Below, piece by piece: positions 37,348 to 46,213 of a stretch of 64,000 nucleotides of DNA. The position numbers and the translations under genes were made by a program. This DNA is from Paraburkholderia podalyriae. GTDB taxonomy: Bacteria; Pseudomonadota; Gammaproteobacteria; Burkholderiales; Burkholderiaceae. Below the pieces are notes generated by a model. It was not told the origin of the DNA. It saw only the letters and a program-made list of their open reading frames with translations, and did not search any database. The stretch lies in NCBI RefSeq assembly GCF_014397785.1, contig NZ_VZQQ01000005.1, forward strand, positions 246,828 to 310,827, written 5' to 3'. The number at the start of each line of letters is the position of its first letter. Position 1 is the first letter of the stretch.

Positions 37348-37374
37348 TTATCGGCAACGTGGCCTGTTTCTTCA
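37348..37374 (-). promoter_or_regulatory. candidate sigma-28 (FliA) promoter of the chemoreceptor
   Basis: On the minus strand TGAA (37371-37374), 15 bases, then GCCGATAA (37348-37355). The -10 matches the FliA consensus exactly; the -35 has one mismatch to TAAA; spacing is right. It lies about 180 bases before the chemoreceptor start. Confidence 0.5.
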
Positions 37375-37482
37375 GATGAATTGCGGGGTCATCGGAAGAT
37401 TTTTTATAGTGCGTGCTGGCCGCACTCAATTGGTGCGAGGTGCGCGCAAACGTAACATGCACGTCCTATATCTTTAGCTCAA

Positions 37483-37488
37483 TATAAT
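37483..37488 (+). promoter_or_regulatory. candidate -10 element of the organosulfur operon
   Basis: A perfect TATAAT inside an AT-rich patch, about 115 bases before the monooxygenase start. No good -35 lies 17 bases upstream, which would fit a CysB/Cbl-type activated promoter. The surrounding 37170-37603 gap holds no gene that I can support. Confidence 0.35.
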
Positions 37489-37603
37489 ATTTAGCCCTTG
37501 CATAACCCGGTGTTAGCCTGAATTCGTCCCGCAGGCGTGCACCGCATCACGTCTGCTCCCGCTGCCATTTCTCCATCGAAACGAATATCCGCAAGGAGCT
37601 ACC

Positions 37604-38680
37604 GTGAGCATCGAATTCATCGGCATGATCCAGCAACGCAAGGTCTCGGAGACGTATGCCCCGCAGGGCCCCGCGATCGATACCGACTATGTGCGCGGGT
37701 TCGCGCAGGTCCATGAAAACGCAGGCTTCGACCGCATCCTCGTGCCGCACAGTTCGACCAGTCCCGACGCGACCATCACGATCGCCTACGCCGCGAGCGT
37801 GACCTCGCGCGTGCATTTCATGCTCGCGCATCGGCCGGGTTTCGTCGCGCCGACTTTGGCGGCGCGGCAGATCGCGACGCTCGATCATTTCTCCGGCGGT
37901 CGTCTCGCGGTGCACTTCATCTCCGGCGGCAGTGACGAAGACCAACGGCGCGACGGCGACTTTCTGAGCCATGACGAGCGCTACGCGCGCACCGACGAGT
38001 ATCTGCAGATCCTGCGCCGGGTCTGGACCGAACAGCGCCCGTTCGATCACGTGGGCCGTTTTTACCGCTTCGAAAGGGCCTTCTCCGACGTCAAGCCGAA
38101 ACAGACGCCACACGTGCCGATCTATTTCGGTGGTGCATCGGAACCCGCGCTCGCGGTCGCGGGCAAGCACGCGGACGTCTACGCGCTGTGGGGCGAATCG
38201 AAACAGCAGGTCCACGAGCAGATCACGCGCGTGCAAGCCGAAGCCGCGAAACATGGTCGCAGCGTGCGCTTCTCGGTGTCGTTCCGGCCGATCCTCGCAT
38301 CGACGGAAAAAGCCGCGTGGGAACGCGCCGAACACATTCTCGACGAGACGCGCCGGCTGCGCGTCGAGCAAGGCTTCGCGCGTGGCGGCCCGCAACAAAG
38401 CGAAGGCGCCCGGCGTCTGCTAGCGGCCGCAGGCGACGGCGTGCGTGCGGACGAGCGTCTGTGGACCGCGGTTGCCAGGGAGATCGGCGGCCGTTCGAAT
38501 TCGACGGCGCTCGTCGGCACACCGGCACAGGTCGCGCAAACACTCGCCGAATATCACGCGCTCGGCGTCACGACGTTCCTGATCCGCGGCTTCGACCCGC
38601 TCGAAGACGCGATCGACTACGGCCGCGAGCTGATTCCCGCAACGCGCGAACTGACGTCGCGCGCACGTCGCGCCGCATAA
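37604..38680 (+). CDS. LLM-class FMNH2-dependent monooxygenase, SsuD-like
   Basis: A 358-residue bacterial-luciferase-like monooxygenase resembling alkanesulfonate monooxygenase SsuD, which uses FMNH2 and O2 to release sulfite from sulfonates. Seen are the N-terminal strand IEFIGMIQQ, the TIDHFSGGR-like ATLDHFSGGRLAVHFISGG, the phosphate-binding VPIYFGGAS and the C-terminal GFDPLEDAIDYGRELIP. A GTG start follows AAGGAG. It opens a tight run with an aldolase, a cysteine-dioxygenase-like protein and rhodaneses. The reduced flavin could come from the reductase at 49205. Confidence 0.9.
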   Translation: MSIEFIGMIQQRKVSETYAPQGPAIDTDYVRGFAQVHENAGFDRILVPHSSTSPDATITIAYAASVTSRVHFMLAHRPGFVAPTLAARQIATLDHFSGGRLAVHFISGGSDEDQRRDGDFLSHDERYARTDEYLQILRRVWTEQRPFDHVGRFYRFERAFSDVKPKQTPHVPIYFGGASEPALAVAGKHADVYALWGESKQQVHEQITRVQAEAAKHGRSVRFSVSFRPILASTEKAAWERAEHILDETRRLRVEQGFARGGPQQSEGARRLLAAAGDGVRADERLWTAVAREIGGRSNSTALVGTPAQVAQTLAEYHALGVTTFLIRGFDPLEDAIDYGRELIPATRELTSRARRAA

Positions 38681-38698
38681 CCGGAGCGCGACGACATC

Positions 38699-39514
38699 AT
38701 GAGCACCGTACTCGCCGCTACGCGCTCGCTTGCATTGCGCCCCACCCCGCTGCGCAAATTCTGGTTCGACGACGACGCCGAGCCGCCCCGCTCGCTCGCG
38801 CAAGAGCGTTTGCACCGGCAACAGCGCCTCGCCGGCGCGTTCCGCCTGTTCGCGCGTTACGGCTTCGCGCAGGGTCTGGCGGACCACATCACCGCGCGCG
38901 ATCCCGAATGGAGCGATCATTTCTGGGTCAATCCGCTTGGCCGTCATTTCGGCCGCATCCGCGTGTCGGATCTGTTGCTCGTCAACCGTGATGGCGACAT
39001 CGTGATAGGCGACGGACCCGTGAATCAGGCCGCGTTCGCGATCCATGCGGCGATTCACGAGGCTCGGCCCGACGTGGTGGCCGCCGCGCACACGCATTCG
39101 CTGTACGGCAAGGCATGGTCGACGCTCGGGCGCACGCTCGATCCATTGACGCAGGACGCCTGCGCGTTCTACGAAGACCATGCGCTGTTCGACGACTTTC
39201 GCGGCGTCGTGCTCGACACCACCGAAGGCGCGCGCATTGCGCACGCGCTCGGCTCGTACAAGGCCGTGATCCTGAAGAACCACGGCATCCTGACGGCCGG
39301 CCCGTCCGTGGAGGCGGCCGCGTGGTGGTACATCGCGCTCGATAACGCGTGCCATGCGCAACTGCTCGCGCAGGCGGCCGGCACGCCGCAGCCGATCCCG
39401 CACGACATGGCGGCCCTCACGCATCAGCAGGTCGGCCGCGCGAACGGTGCACGGCACGCATTCGACAGCCTGTATGAAGGGCTCGTCGAAGCCGAACCGG
39501 AGTTTCTCGACTGA
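38699..39514 (+). CDS. class II aldolase/adducin family protein
   Basis: A 271-residue class II aldolase-fold protein. The zinc ligands are visible in AAAHTHSLYGKAW (His-x-His) and LKNHGILTAG. The acid-rich FYEDHALFDDFRGVVLDTTEG segment follows the fold of family members of unknown substrate. GxxDHITARDPE near residue 55 is also typical. It could cleave or isomerise a small hydroxy-keto compound released by desulfonation. It starts 18 bases after the monooxygenase and overlaps the next gene by one base, so it is part of the operon. Confidence 0.88.
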   Translation: MSTVLAATRSLALRPTPLRKFWFDDDAEPPRSLAQERLHRQQRLAGAFRLFARYGFAQGLADHITARDPEWSDHFWVNPLGRHFGRIRVSDLLLVNRDGDIVIGDGPVNQAAFAIHAAIHEARPDVVAAAHTHSLYGKAWSTLGRTLDPLTQDACAFYEDHALFDDFRGVVLDTTEGARIAHALGSYKAVILKNHGILTAGPSVEAAAWWYIALDNACHAQLLAQAAGTPQPIPHDMAALTHQQVGRANGARHAFDSLYEGLVEAEPEFLD

Positions 39515-40107
39515 TGGCCATCGATAAACTGCGGCGTTTTGTCGGCGACATCGCGACGCTCGTCGATTCTGGCGTCAACGAAGCCGGATTGCTCGAACAA
39601 GGCGCACACGCGCTGCGCGAACTGATCCGCGTCGATGACTGGCTACCGGACGCGTACGTGCAGCCGTCCGTCGAGCGCTATCAGCAGTTCCTGTTGTATG
39701 CGGACGCGCGCGAGCGCTTCAGCGTCGTCAGCTTCGTGTGGGGACCGGGCCAGCGCACGCCGATTCACGACCACACGGTATGGGGCTTGATCGGGGTGCT
39801 GCGCGGCGCCGAATTCGCCGCGCCGTACGCGCGCAACGGCGACGGCACGCTGCGGCAGACGGGCGCCGAAGTGCGCCTCGAAGCGGGCCACGTCGAAGCG
39901 GTGTCGCCGGGCATCGGCGACATTCATCGCGTGCGCAACGCGTATGACGACCGCACGTCGATCAGCATCCACGTGTATGGCGCGAACATCGGTGCGGTGC
40001 GCCGCTCGACGTACTCGCCCGACGGCCCGCCGAAGCCCTTCATCTCCGGTTACTCGAACCACACGCTCCCCAACCTGTGGGACCTCGGCAAGGAACAGCA
40101 TCACTGA
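39514..40107 (+). CDS. cysteine dioxygenase family protein
   Basis: A 197-residue cupin. The iron-binding motif TPIHDHTVWGLIGVLRG gives two histidines, and DIHRVRN the third. As in bacterial cysteine dioxygenases and 3-mercaptopropionate dioxygenases, the usual cupin glutamate is missing. The enzyme would oxidise a thiol to a sulfinate using O2. It overlaps the aldolase stop by one base (TGATG) and in turn overlaps the rhodanese start by one base, so translation is coupled. In this operon it may process a thiol intermediate. Confidence 0.9.
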   Translation: MAIDKLRRFVGDIATLVDSGVNEAGLLEQGAHALRELIRVDDWLPDAYVQPSVERYQQFLLYADARERFSVVSFVWGPGQRTPIHDHTVWGLIGVLRGAEFAAPYARNGDGTLRQTGAEVRLEAGHVEAVSPGIGDIHRVRNAYDDRTSISIHVYGANIGAVRRSTYSPDGPPKPFISGYSNHTLPNLWDLGKEQHH

Positions 40108-41721
40108 TGACGACCTATCCGGTTCGCACCTACGAAGACGTGCGCGAAGCGCTGCTCGCGCGCCGCGAAATCGCGCTGCTCGACGTACGCGAAGAAGACC
40201 CGCATGCGCAGGCGCATCCTCTGTTCGCGGCCAATTTTCCGCTATCGAAACTCGAACTCGACGCCTATACGCGTCTGCCGTGCCGCGATGTGCCGATCGT
40301 GCTGCTCGACGCCGGCGAAGGACTCGCCGCACGCGCAGCCGACAAGCTGACAGCGCTCGGCTACACCCGGCTTGCGTTGCTCGCGGGCGGCCTCGACGGC
40401 TGGACTCGCGCCGGCGGTGAAGTGTTCCGCGACGTCAACGTGCCGAGCAAGGCGTTCGGCGAATTCGTCGAAGCGGGCCGGCATACGCCGTCTTTGTCGG
40501 CTGAGGCCGTGGCGACGCTGCTCGCCAATGGCGACGACGTCGTCGTGCTCGACGCACGGCGTTTCGACGAATACCAGACGATGAACATCCCCGGAAGCGT
40601 CAGCGTGCCCGGCGCCGAACTCGTGCTGCGCGCGCGTGCGCTCGCGCCGGACCCGAAGACGCGCGTGATCGTCAATTGCGCGGGGCGCACGCGCAGCATC
40701 ATCGGCGCGCAGTCGCTCGTCAATGCGGGGTTGCCGAATCCGGTCGCGGCGCTACGCAACGGCACCATCGGCTGGACGCTCGCGGGACAGCCGCTCGAGC
40801 ATGGCAGCGACTGGCAGTTCGATCCGCAAGCCGGGCTCGATGCGGACAACCTCGCCGCGTCGCGTGGCGCGGCGCGCGCGCTTGCGGACCGCGCGGGCGT
40901 GAGCCGCACGACACTCGTCGAAGCCGCGCGCTGGGCCGTCGAAGCGTCGCGCACCATCTATCGCTTCGACGTGCGCACGCCTGCCGAATATGAACGCGCG
41001 CATGCGCCCGGCTTTCAGGGCGCACCGGGCGGGCAGCTGGTGCAGGAAACCGACATGTTCGCGCCCGTGCGCGGCGCGCGCGTCGTGCTGTTCGACGACG
41101 ACGGCGTGCGCGCGAACATGACGGCCTCATGGCTCGCGCAGATGAACATCGACGTGTATGTCGTCGACGAGGCGACGCCGCAAGAGCTGAGCGCACGCGG
41201 CGCGTGGCGCGTGGCGCGGCGCGAAGCCCGAGCCGGCGCCCACGCCGAGCGTGTCCGTTGAAGAACTGGCGGCGCTCCTCGCCGATCCATCGAGCGGGAC
41301 TGTGGTGATCGACGTGACGGCCAGCGCGAATCATGTGAAAGCCCACGTTCCGGGCGCCTGGTGGCTCGTGCGCTCGCGGCTCTCCAACACCGTCGACGAT
41401 CTGCGCACGCTACCCGATGCGAAACGCTACGTCCTGACGTGCGCGACCAGCGCGCTCGCGGCTTTCGCCGCGCCGGAGCTTGCCGCGCTGACGGGCAAGC
41501 CCGTGCAAGTGCTCGAAGGCGGCACGTCCGCGTGGATTCGCGCGGGGCAGCCGACCGAAACCGGCGACGCTCATCTCGCGTCGCCGCGTATCGATCGCTA
41601 CCGGCGTCCGTACGAGGGCACCGACAACGCGCGTGAAGCGATGAACGCCTATCTGGAATGGGAGTACGGTCTCGTCGCGCAATTGGAGCGCGACGGCACG
41701 CATGGCTTCTTCGTGATCTGA
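40107..41721 (+). pseudogene. multidomain rhodanese sulfurtransferase, frameshifted
   Basis: Four tandem rhodanese domains. Domain 1 has no catalytic cysteine (LLDAGEGL), domain 2 has one (NCAGRTRS), domain 3 has none (LFDDDGVRA), domain 4 has TCATSALA. The first frame runs from ATG 40107 and ends at a TGA (41259-41261). Domain 4 continues in another frame, reading PEPAPTPSVSVEELAALL across the junction. One extra base near GCGAAGCCCG (41221-41230) explains the break. A GTG at 41251 could restart translation of domain 4 alone, so the pieces may still be made separately. Full length would be about 535 residues. It is the last gene of the monooxygenase operon. Confidence 0.8.
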
Positions 41722-41772
41722 TCGACGTATGCTACGCGGGCGCCGCATAAAGCGTGCGCCGCATCGTCGTTC

Positions 41773-42684
41773 CTAGGCGGCGCGCGGCAGCCGCGCCGCC
41801 TTGAAGCTCTGCTCCACGCTTTCGGACAGCACGGCGAGCGCCGACTGCATCTTGCCGAGCGCGCGCGACCTGACGATCCACACCGCGATCTCGGGCTTGA
41901 AGTCACTGACCGAGACCACGTCGAGCCGCGCGGCATGCGCACTGATGCGCAACAACGGCAGCGGGACCAGCCCCAGCCCGACGCCATCGGCGACGAGGCC
42001 CAGTTGCAGTTCCGTGCCGAGCGTCTCGAGGTTGAGCTTCAGTGCGTAGCCTTGCGCGCCAAGCGCCTGCTGTAACCCCGCCCGAAAACCGCAGCCGTCG
42101 GGATTCAGCACCCATCCATACGACTGGCATTCGGCCAGCGTGTGTACGCGCTTTTTCAGACTCCCCTTCGGCGCGACGACAGCGAGCTTGAGCTCCCCGA
42201 GCGATTCTCCGGCCAACGTGTCGGGCAACACGCGATTAGCCGGCAACAGCACGATCGCGGCATCGAGCTCGCCGTCTTCGACCTTCTGCAGCAACGGCTT
42301 GCCCCAGCCCGTCGACACGCACGCCTGCAACTCCGGATGCGCGCCACGCAACGCATGCAATGCCTTCAGCATCGCGACGTCGGCGACCGTCTGCGCGACG
42401 CCGAGACGCAGTACGCCGGCAAGCGGTGCGTCGTCGGTGACGAGATGCCGGAGCGCATCGACTTCCCGGACGATCGCGCGGCATTGCTCATACACGGCGC
42501 GGCCCATCGGCGTGGTCTTCAGCGGCTTGGTGTTGCGGTCGAACAGCTCGACGCCGAGCGCTTCCTCGAAGTTCTGGATGCGTCGCGTGACGGCGGGTTG
42601 CGTGAGCGCGAGAGAATCGGCAGCCTGACTCAGCGACTGGCTGCGCACGACGGCGACAAAGGCCTCGACTTCATCGAGTTTCAT
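41773..42684 (-). CDS. LysR family transcriptional regulator
   Basis: A 303-residue LysR protein. The HTH is LSQAADSLALTQPAVTRRIQNFEEALGVELF (about residues 18-48) and the effector domain begins near 90. It sits between the monooxygenase operon (convergent) and a sulfonate-type binding protein (divergent), so it is the best local candidate for control of the sulfur island. It does not look like CysB/Cbl, which are usually longer (about 324) and begin differently. The gap to the divergent gene contains an ATGCGTTT/AAACGC-GCAT dyad around 42817-42842. Confidence 0.9.
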   Translation of the reverse strand: MKLDEVEAFVAVVRSQSLSQAADSLALTQPAVTRRIQNFEEALGVELFDRNTKPLKTTPMGRAVYEQCRAIVREVDALRHLVTDDAPLAGVLRLGVAQTVADVAMLKALHALRGAHPELQACVSTGWGKPLLQKVEDGELDAAIVLLPANRVLPDTLAGESLGELKLAVVAPKGSLKKRVHTLAECQSYGWVLNPDGCGFRAGLQQALGAQGYALKLNLETLGTELQLGLVADGVGLGLVPLPLLRISAHAARLDVVSVSDFKPEIAVWIVRSRALGKMQSALAVLSESVEQSFKAARLPRAA

Positions 42685-42884
42685 GGATGTGGTGTCGTTG
42701 GATGGAACGTTGAACGGCCCCGCGCATGCATGACCGTTGCACGAGCTTAGCGTGTCGACGCATCGATGTTCAAGCGGCGCGTGCTTTCTTCACTCGCATA
42801 TTAACAAAGCAGAACAATGCGTTTGCCTTATAAAACGCGCATACGTATCGTGTGCTTTTCCACTTGGCCTGCGCCGCGCTTCCT

Positions 42885-43841
42885 ATGTTCTATCTTGCGA
42901 ATCGGTTTCTACTGAGGTTTTCCGGTGTTCTGCTCAGCGCGCTCGGCGCAATTGCACCGCTTGCGGCTACGGCGGATTCCACGCTCAGGGTCGGCGACCA
43001 GCAATTGCAGACTCGCGGCATTCTCGAAGCGTCTGGAGAACTGAATAATCTTCCGTACCGGATCGAATGGTTCAACTTCCCCGCCGCGCAGCCGCTCGGC
43101 GAAGCGCTCAATGCGGGCGCGATCGACGTCGGCGGTCTCGGCGATGCGCCGCTGATCTTCGCCTACGCCGCGGGCGCCCGGGTGCGCGCGGTGGCGGCGA
43201 CCCGCTCGATTCCGCGCGATCTCGCGATCATCGTGCCGGACGCGTCGCCGATCAAAACGACCGCCGATCTCAAGGGCAAACGCATCGCGACGACGCGCGG
43301 CTCGATCGGCCACTACCTCGCGATCGCAACGCTGGAGCGCGCCGGCATCAAGCTGTCCGACGTATCGCTGCGTTTCATGCAGCCGGCCGATGCGAAAGCG
43401 GCGCTCGCGTCGGGCAACGTCGATGCCTGGTCCACGTGGGACCCGTACGTCGCGCTCGCCGAGCAACAGGATCATGACCGCAGCATCGCCAACGGCATCG
43501 ATCTTTCGTCGGGACTCAGTTTTCAGGCGGCGACGCAGACGTCGATCAAGGACAAGCACGCGGAAATCGCCGACTTCCTGAAGCGCGTGGCCGCCGGCCA
43601 GCGCTGGGCGCTCGCGCATCCGGACGAAGTCGCCGCCATGCAATCGAAGGTGACCGGCTTGCCGCCCGACGTGCTGAAAACGGTCTACCGGCGCGCGCAA
43701 TTGCGACCCGTTGCGATCGACGACGGCCTGATCGCCGAGCAGCAAAAGACCGCCGATCTGTATCACCGCGCGGACGTGATCAAGACCCGCCTCGACGTGA
43801 CGCCAAGCTTCGACCGGCAATTCCCGCTCGACGCGCGATGA
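42885..43841 (+). CDS. sulfonate ABC transporter substrate-binding protein (SsuA-like)
   Basis: A 318-residue periplasmic binding protein of the SsuA/TauA type (NMT1/THI5-like). A signal peptide ends near TAATADS, followed by LRVGDQQLQTRG, ALNAGAIDVGGLGDAPLIFAYA and KRIATTRGSIGHYLAIATLE, then the WSTWDPYVALAEQQ motif typical of aliphatic sulfonate binders. The start is uncertain: a GTG at 42852 is also in frame, and neither has a good ribosome site. It overlaps the next flavoprotein gene by four bases (ATGA). Confidence 0.9.
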   Translation: MFYLANRFLLRFSGVLLSALGAIAPLAATADSTLRVGDQQLQTRGILEASGELNNLPYRIEWFNFPAAQPLGEALNAGAIDVGGLGDAPLIFAYAAGARVRAVAATRSIPRDLAIIVPDASPIKTTADLKGKRIATTRGSIGHYLAIATLERAGIKLSDVSLRFMQPADAKAALASGNVDAWSTWDPYVALAEQQDHDRSIANGIDLSSGLSFQAATQTSIKDKHAEIADFLKRVAAGQRWALAHPDEVAAMQSKVTGLPPDVLKTVYRRAQLRPVAIDDGLIAEQQKTADLYHRADVIKTRLDVTPSFDRQFPLDAR

Positions 43842-45085
43842 CGTCGCGAGCATCCGCACAACCCGCAAACCCAACCGATCTCTGCACGATGACCAGCCGT
43901 CCCGCTGATAGCGCGCTTGCCGAAGCCGAGCGTGACGCCGCCGCGCTCGATGCGCTCGCCGATCTCGACAGTCCGCAAGCCGCCGCGTGGCTCGACGCGC
44001 TGACCCGCGAGTTCGCGGCCGGCGCGCCCGCGCTCGACGCCGGCCCGCTGTTCCCGCACGACAACCTCGCGCGCCTGCGTCGCGCGGGCCTGCTGTCGCT
44101 GAGCGTGCCGCGCGCGCTCGGCGGACGGCAAGCCACGCTTGCGCAAACGCTGCGCGTGGTCGGCGCGGTCGCGCGCGCGGAGCCGTCGACGGCACTGATC
44201 CTCGTGATGCAATGCCTGTATCACCTGCGTCTGCAGGCCAATCCGAACTGGCCTGCCGCGCTGAAGGAACGCATCGCGCGCGATGCCGTCGAGCGCGGCG
44301 CGCTGATCAACTCGCTGCGCGTCGAGCCCGAGCTCGGCTCGCCGTCGCGCGGCGGCCTGCCCGCGACGATCGGACGGCGCGAACACAATCACTGGCTGCT
44401 GAGCGGCCGCAAGCTTTATTCGACCGGCAGCCCGGGGCTCACATGGTTCGCTGTCTGGGGCCGCACGGACGAGGCCGCGCCGCGCGTCGGCACATGGCTC
44501 GTGCATCGCGACCTGCCGGGCATCCGCTTCGGCGAGCCCTGGAACCATCTCGGCATGCGCGCGACCGGCAGTCACGAGGTGATCTTCGACAACGTGTGCG
44601 TGCCGCTCGACCACGCGGTCGACCTGCAGCCGCCGCGGCAGGCCACCGGCATGGACCCGCTGACCGGCATCTGGATGAACGTGCTGCTGCCGTCGATCTA
44701 CGACGGGGTCGCGCGGGCCGCGCGCGACTGGTTCGTGCAATGGGCCGCGCAGCGCACGCCTGCCGGGCTCGACGCGCCGCTGTCGAGCCTCGAACGGTTT
44801 CAGCAGACGGCCGGCCGCATCGACGCGCTGCTGTTCAACAACCGCGCGCTGCTCGACGCGGCACAAGCGCCGGCGATCAAGTATCTGGTCAGCCAGAACG
44901 CGATCGAAGCCGTGCAGCTCGCGCTCGAAGCGAGCAGCAATCCGGGACTGAGCCGCGACAACCCGCTGGAGCGCCACTACCGCGACGTGCTGTGCGCGCG
45001 CATTCATACGCCGCAGAACGATACGGTGCTCGGCAATCTCGGGCGCGCCGCGTTTGCCGGGGTTGCGGGGGTTGCCGCTCCATAG
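43838..45085 (+). CDS. acyl-CoA-dehydrogenase-like flavoprotein (SfnB/DszC group)
   Basis: A 415-residue flavoprotein of the acyl-CoA dehydrogenase superfamily. The N-terminal helical domain (LTREFAAGAPALDAGPLFPHDNLARLRRAGL) leads into the central beta domain with GRKLYSTGSPGLTWFAVWGR and NHLGMRATGSHEVIFDNVCVP, then a C-terminal helical domain. In sulfur-scavenging clusters such proteins (SfnB, DszC) act as FMNH2-dependent monooxygenases rather than dehydrogenases. Its ATGA overlap with a sulfonate-binding protein supports that reading. Exact substrate unknown. Confidence 0.88.
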   Translation: MTSRASAQPANPTDLCTMTSRPADSALAEAERDAAALDALADLDSPQAAAWLDALTREFAAGAPALDAGPLFPHDNLARLRRAGLLSLSVPRALGGRQATLAQTLRVVGAVARAEPSTALILVMQCLYHLRLQANPNWPAALKERIARDAVERGALINSLRVEPELGSPSRGGLPATIGRREHNHWLLSGRKLYSTGSPGLTWFAVWGRTDEAAPRVGTWLVHRDLPGIRFGEPWNHLGMRATGSHEVIFDNVCVPLDHAVDLQPPRQATGMDPLTGIWMNVLLPSIYDGVARAARDWFVQWAAQRTPAGLDAPLSSLERFQQTAGRIDALLFNNRALLDAAQAPAIKYLVSQNAIEAVQLALEASSNPGLSRDNPLERHYRDVLCARIHTPQNDTVLGNLGRAAFAGVAGVAAP

Positions 45086-45089
45086 ATTC

Positions 45090-45114
45090 GGCCGCGCGCG
45101 GAGCGCGTGCGGCC
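45090..45114. terminator. bidirectional stem-loop between convergent genes
   Basis: GGCCGCGCGCG and CGCGTGCGGCC pair over 10 of 11 positions with a three-base loop, placed exactly between the flavoprotein stop and the binding-protein stop. It lacks a T run but its position suggests a shared terminator. Confidence 0.45.
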
Positions 45115-45116
45115 TC

Positions 45117-46154
45117 TCAAGCCAGCACGTCGGCAAACACCCGGGTCGCGAAGCGATCCGAACTCGTGCCCGCATTGAGCACGCCGACCGATTTCAGATC
45201 GTCCGCGTACAGCGCGATTTCCTTCTTGAACGCATCGCCGACCGGATGGTGACGATCGGTGTGGCTCTTCAGCATCTCGGTCAGTTGCGCGACGTTCGCG
45301 CCCGGCGCATTCGGCGCGAAAATCGCCGCCGCCTCGGCCGGATGATTCGCGGTCCATTCGGTTGCCTCGAGCAGCGCCTGCGTGAGTGCCTGCGCGCTCG
45401 CGCGGTCCTTGCGGACCAGCGACCCGCGCACGCCGAGCACGCAGCACACGCGGTTCGCGTACTCGCCGCACAGGTTGTTCGACACCTCGTGCAAATGGTC
45501 GGTCTCGCGCAGTGTCCAGATGGTCGGATCGCCGTCGGCGATCGCCTGCACCTCGCCCTTCCTGAGCGCCTCGCCGAGCAGCGGCGCCGGATACTGGCGC
45601 CAGCGCACGTCGTTATCGGGATCGATGCCGAGCTTCTTCAGTGTGATCGCGAAAAAATTCTTCGCCGGGCTCGCCATGTCGCTGACGCCGACCGTGCGCC
45701 CCTTGAGCCCTTGCAGATCGACGATGCCCGATGCGCGCGTCGCGAGCAGCCGCATGCAGCCGCCGTGGATGCCCGCCGTCAGCTTCACGTCGAAGCCCTG
45801 CTCGAGCGGCTTGATCCAGCGCAGCGCCATGCCGACACCGGCATCGGACTTGCCCGTCGCGATGGCTTCGAGCAACTGGTCGGTCGAGCCGGCGAAGTTG
45901 ACGAGTTCCACTTGCAGCCCATGCTTGCGGAAAAAGCCCTGCTGCGCGGCGACCGGCACCGGCGCCGTGCAGATCGCGCCCGCGTTCCACGACAGTTTGA
46001 GCGGCTGCAACGCTTGATCGGCTGACGCGCGTACGCCCGGCAGCCCGAATGCGGCACCGCCTAACGCGGCCGCGCCGGCGGCCTTCGCCGCGCGGCCGAG
46101 CCATGCGCGGCGCGCGAGGTTGGCCGGCGCGCGGTCGTCGTCGAAATGATTCAT
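45117..46154 (-). CDS. ABC transporter substrate-binding protein, SsuA/TauA-like
   Basis: A 345-residue binding protein. A twin-arginine-like leader (ARRAWLGRAAKAAGAAALGG) precedes LKLSWNAGAICTAPVPVAAQQGFF, LLEAIATGKSDAGVGMALRW and GRTVGVSDMASPAKNFFAI, then LCGEYANRVCCVLGVR. This is the NMT1-like fold used for sulfonates, nitrate and similar ligands. The ATG at 46154 starts just before the leader. It is the last gene of a minus-strand ABC operon and a second binding protein alongside the one at 48050, so the transporter may accept more than one ligand. Confidence 0.88.
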   Translation of the reverse strand: MNHFDDDRAPANLARRAWLGRAAKAAGAAALGGAAFGLPGVRASADQALQPLKLSWNAGAICTAPVPVAAQQGFFRKHGLQVELVNFAGSTDQLLEAIATGKSDAGVGMALRWIKPLEQGFDVKLTAGIHGGCMRLLATRASGIVDLQGLKGRTVGVSDMASPAKNFFAITLKKLGIDPDNDVRWRQYPAPLLGEALRKGEVQAIADGDPTIWTLRETDHLHEVSNNLCGEYANRVCCVLGVRGSLVRKDRASAQALTQALLEATEWTANHPAEAAAIFAPNAPGANVAQLTEMLKSHTDRHHPVGDAFKKEIALYADDLKSVGVLNAGTSSDRFATRVFADVLA

Positions 46155-46213
46155 TGCTGTGCTTCCCAGAGGTGTGGTGATGAGTGAGCGGGTTGCAGAT
46201 GCCGGCGCGCGTG

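Noticed and set aside
41740..41765. GCGCCGCAT repeated near the convergent rhodanese/LysR ends
   Set aside because: Direct rather than inverted repeat, too short to mean anything in such GC-rich DNA.
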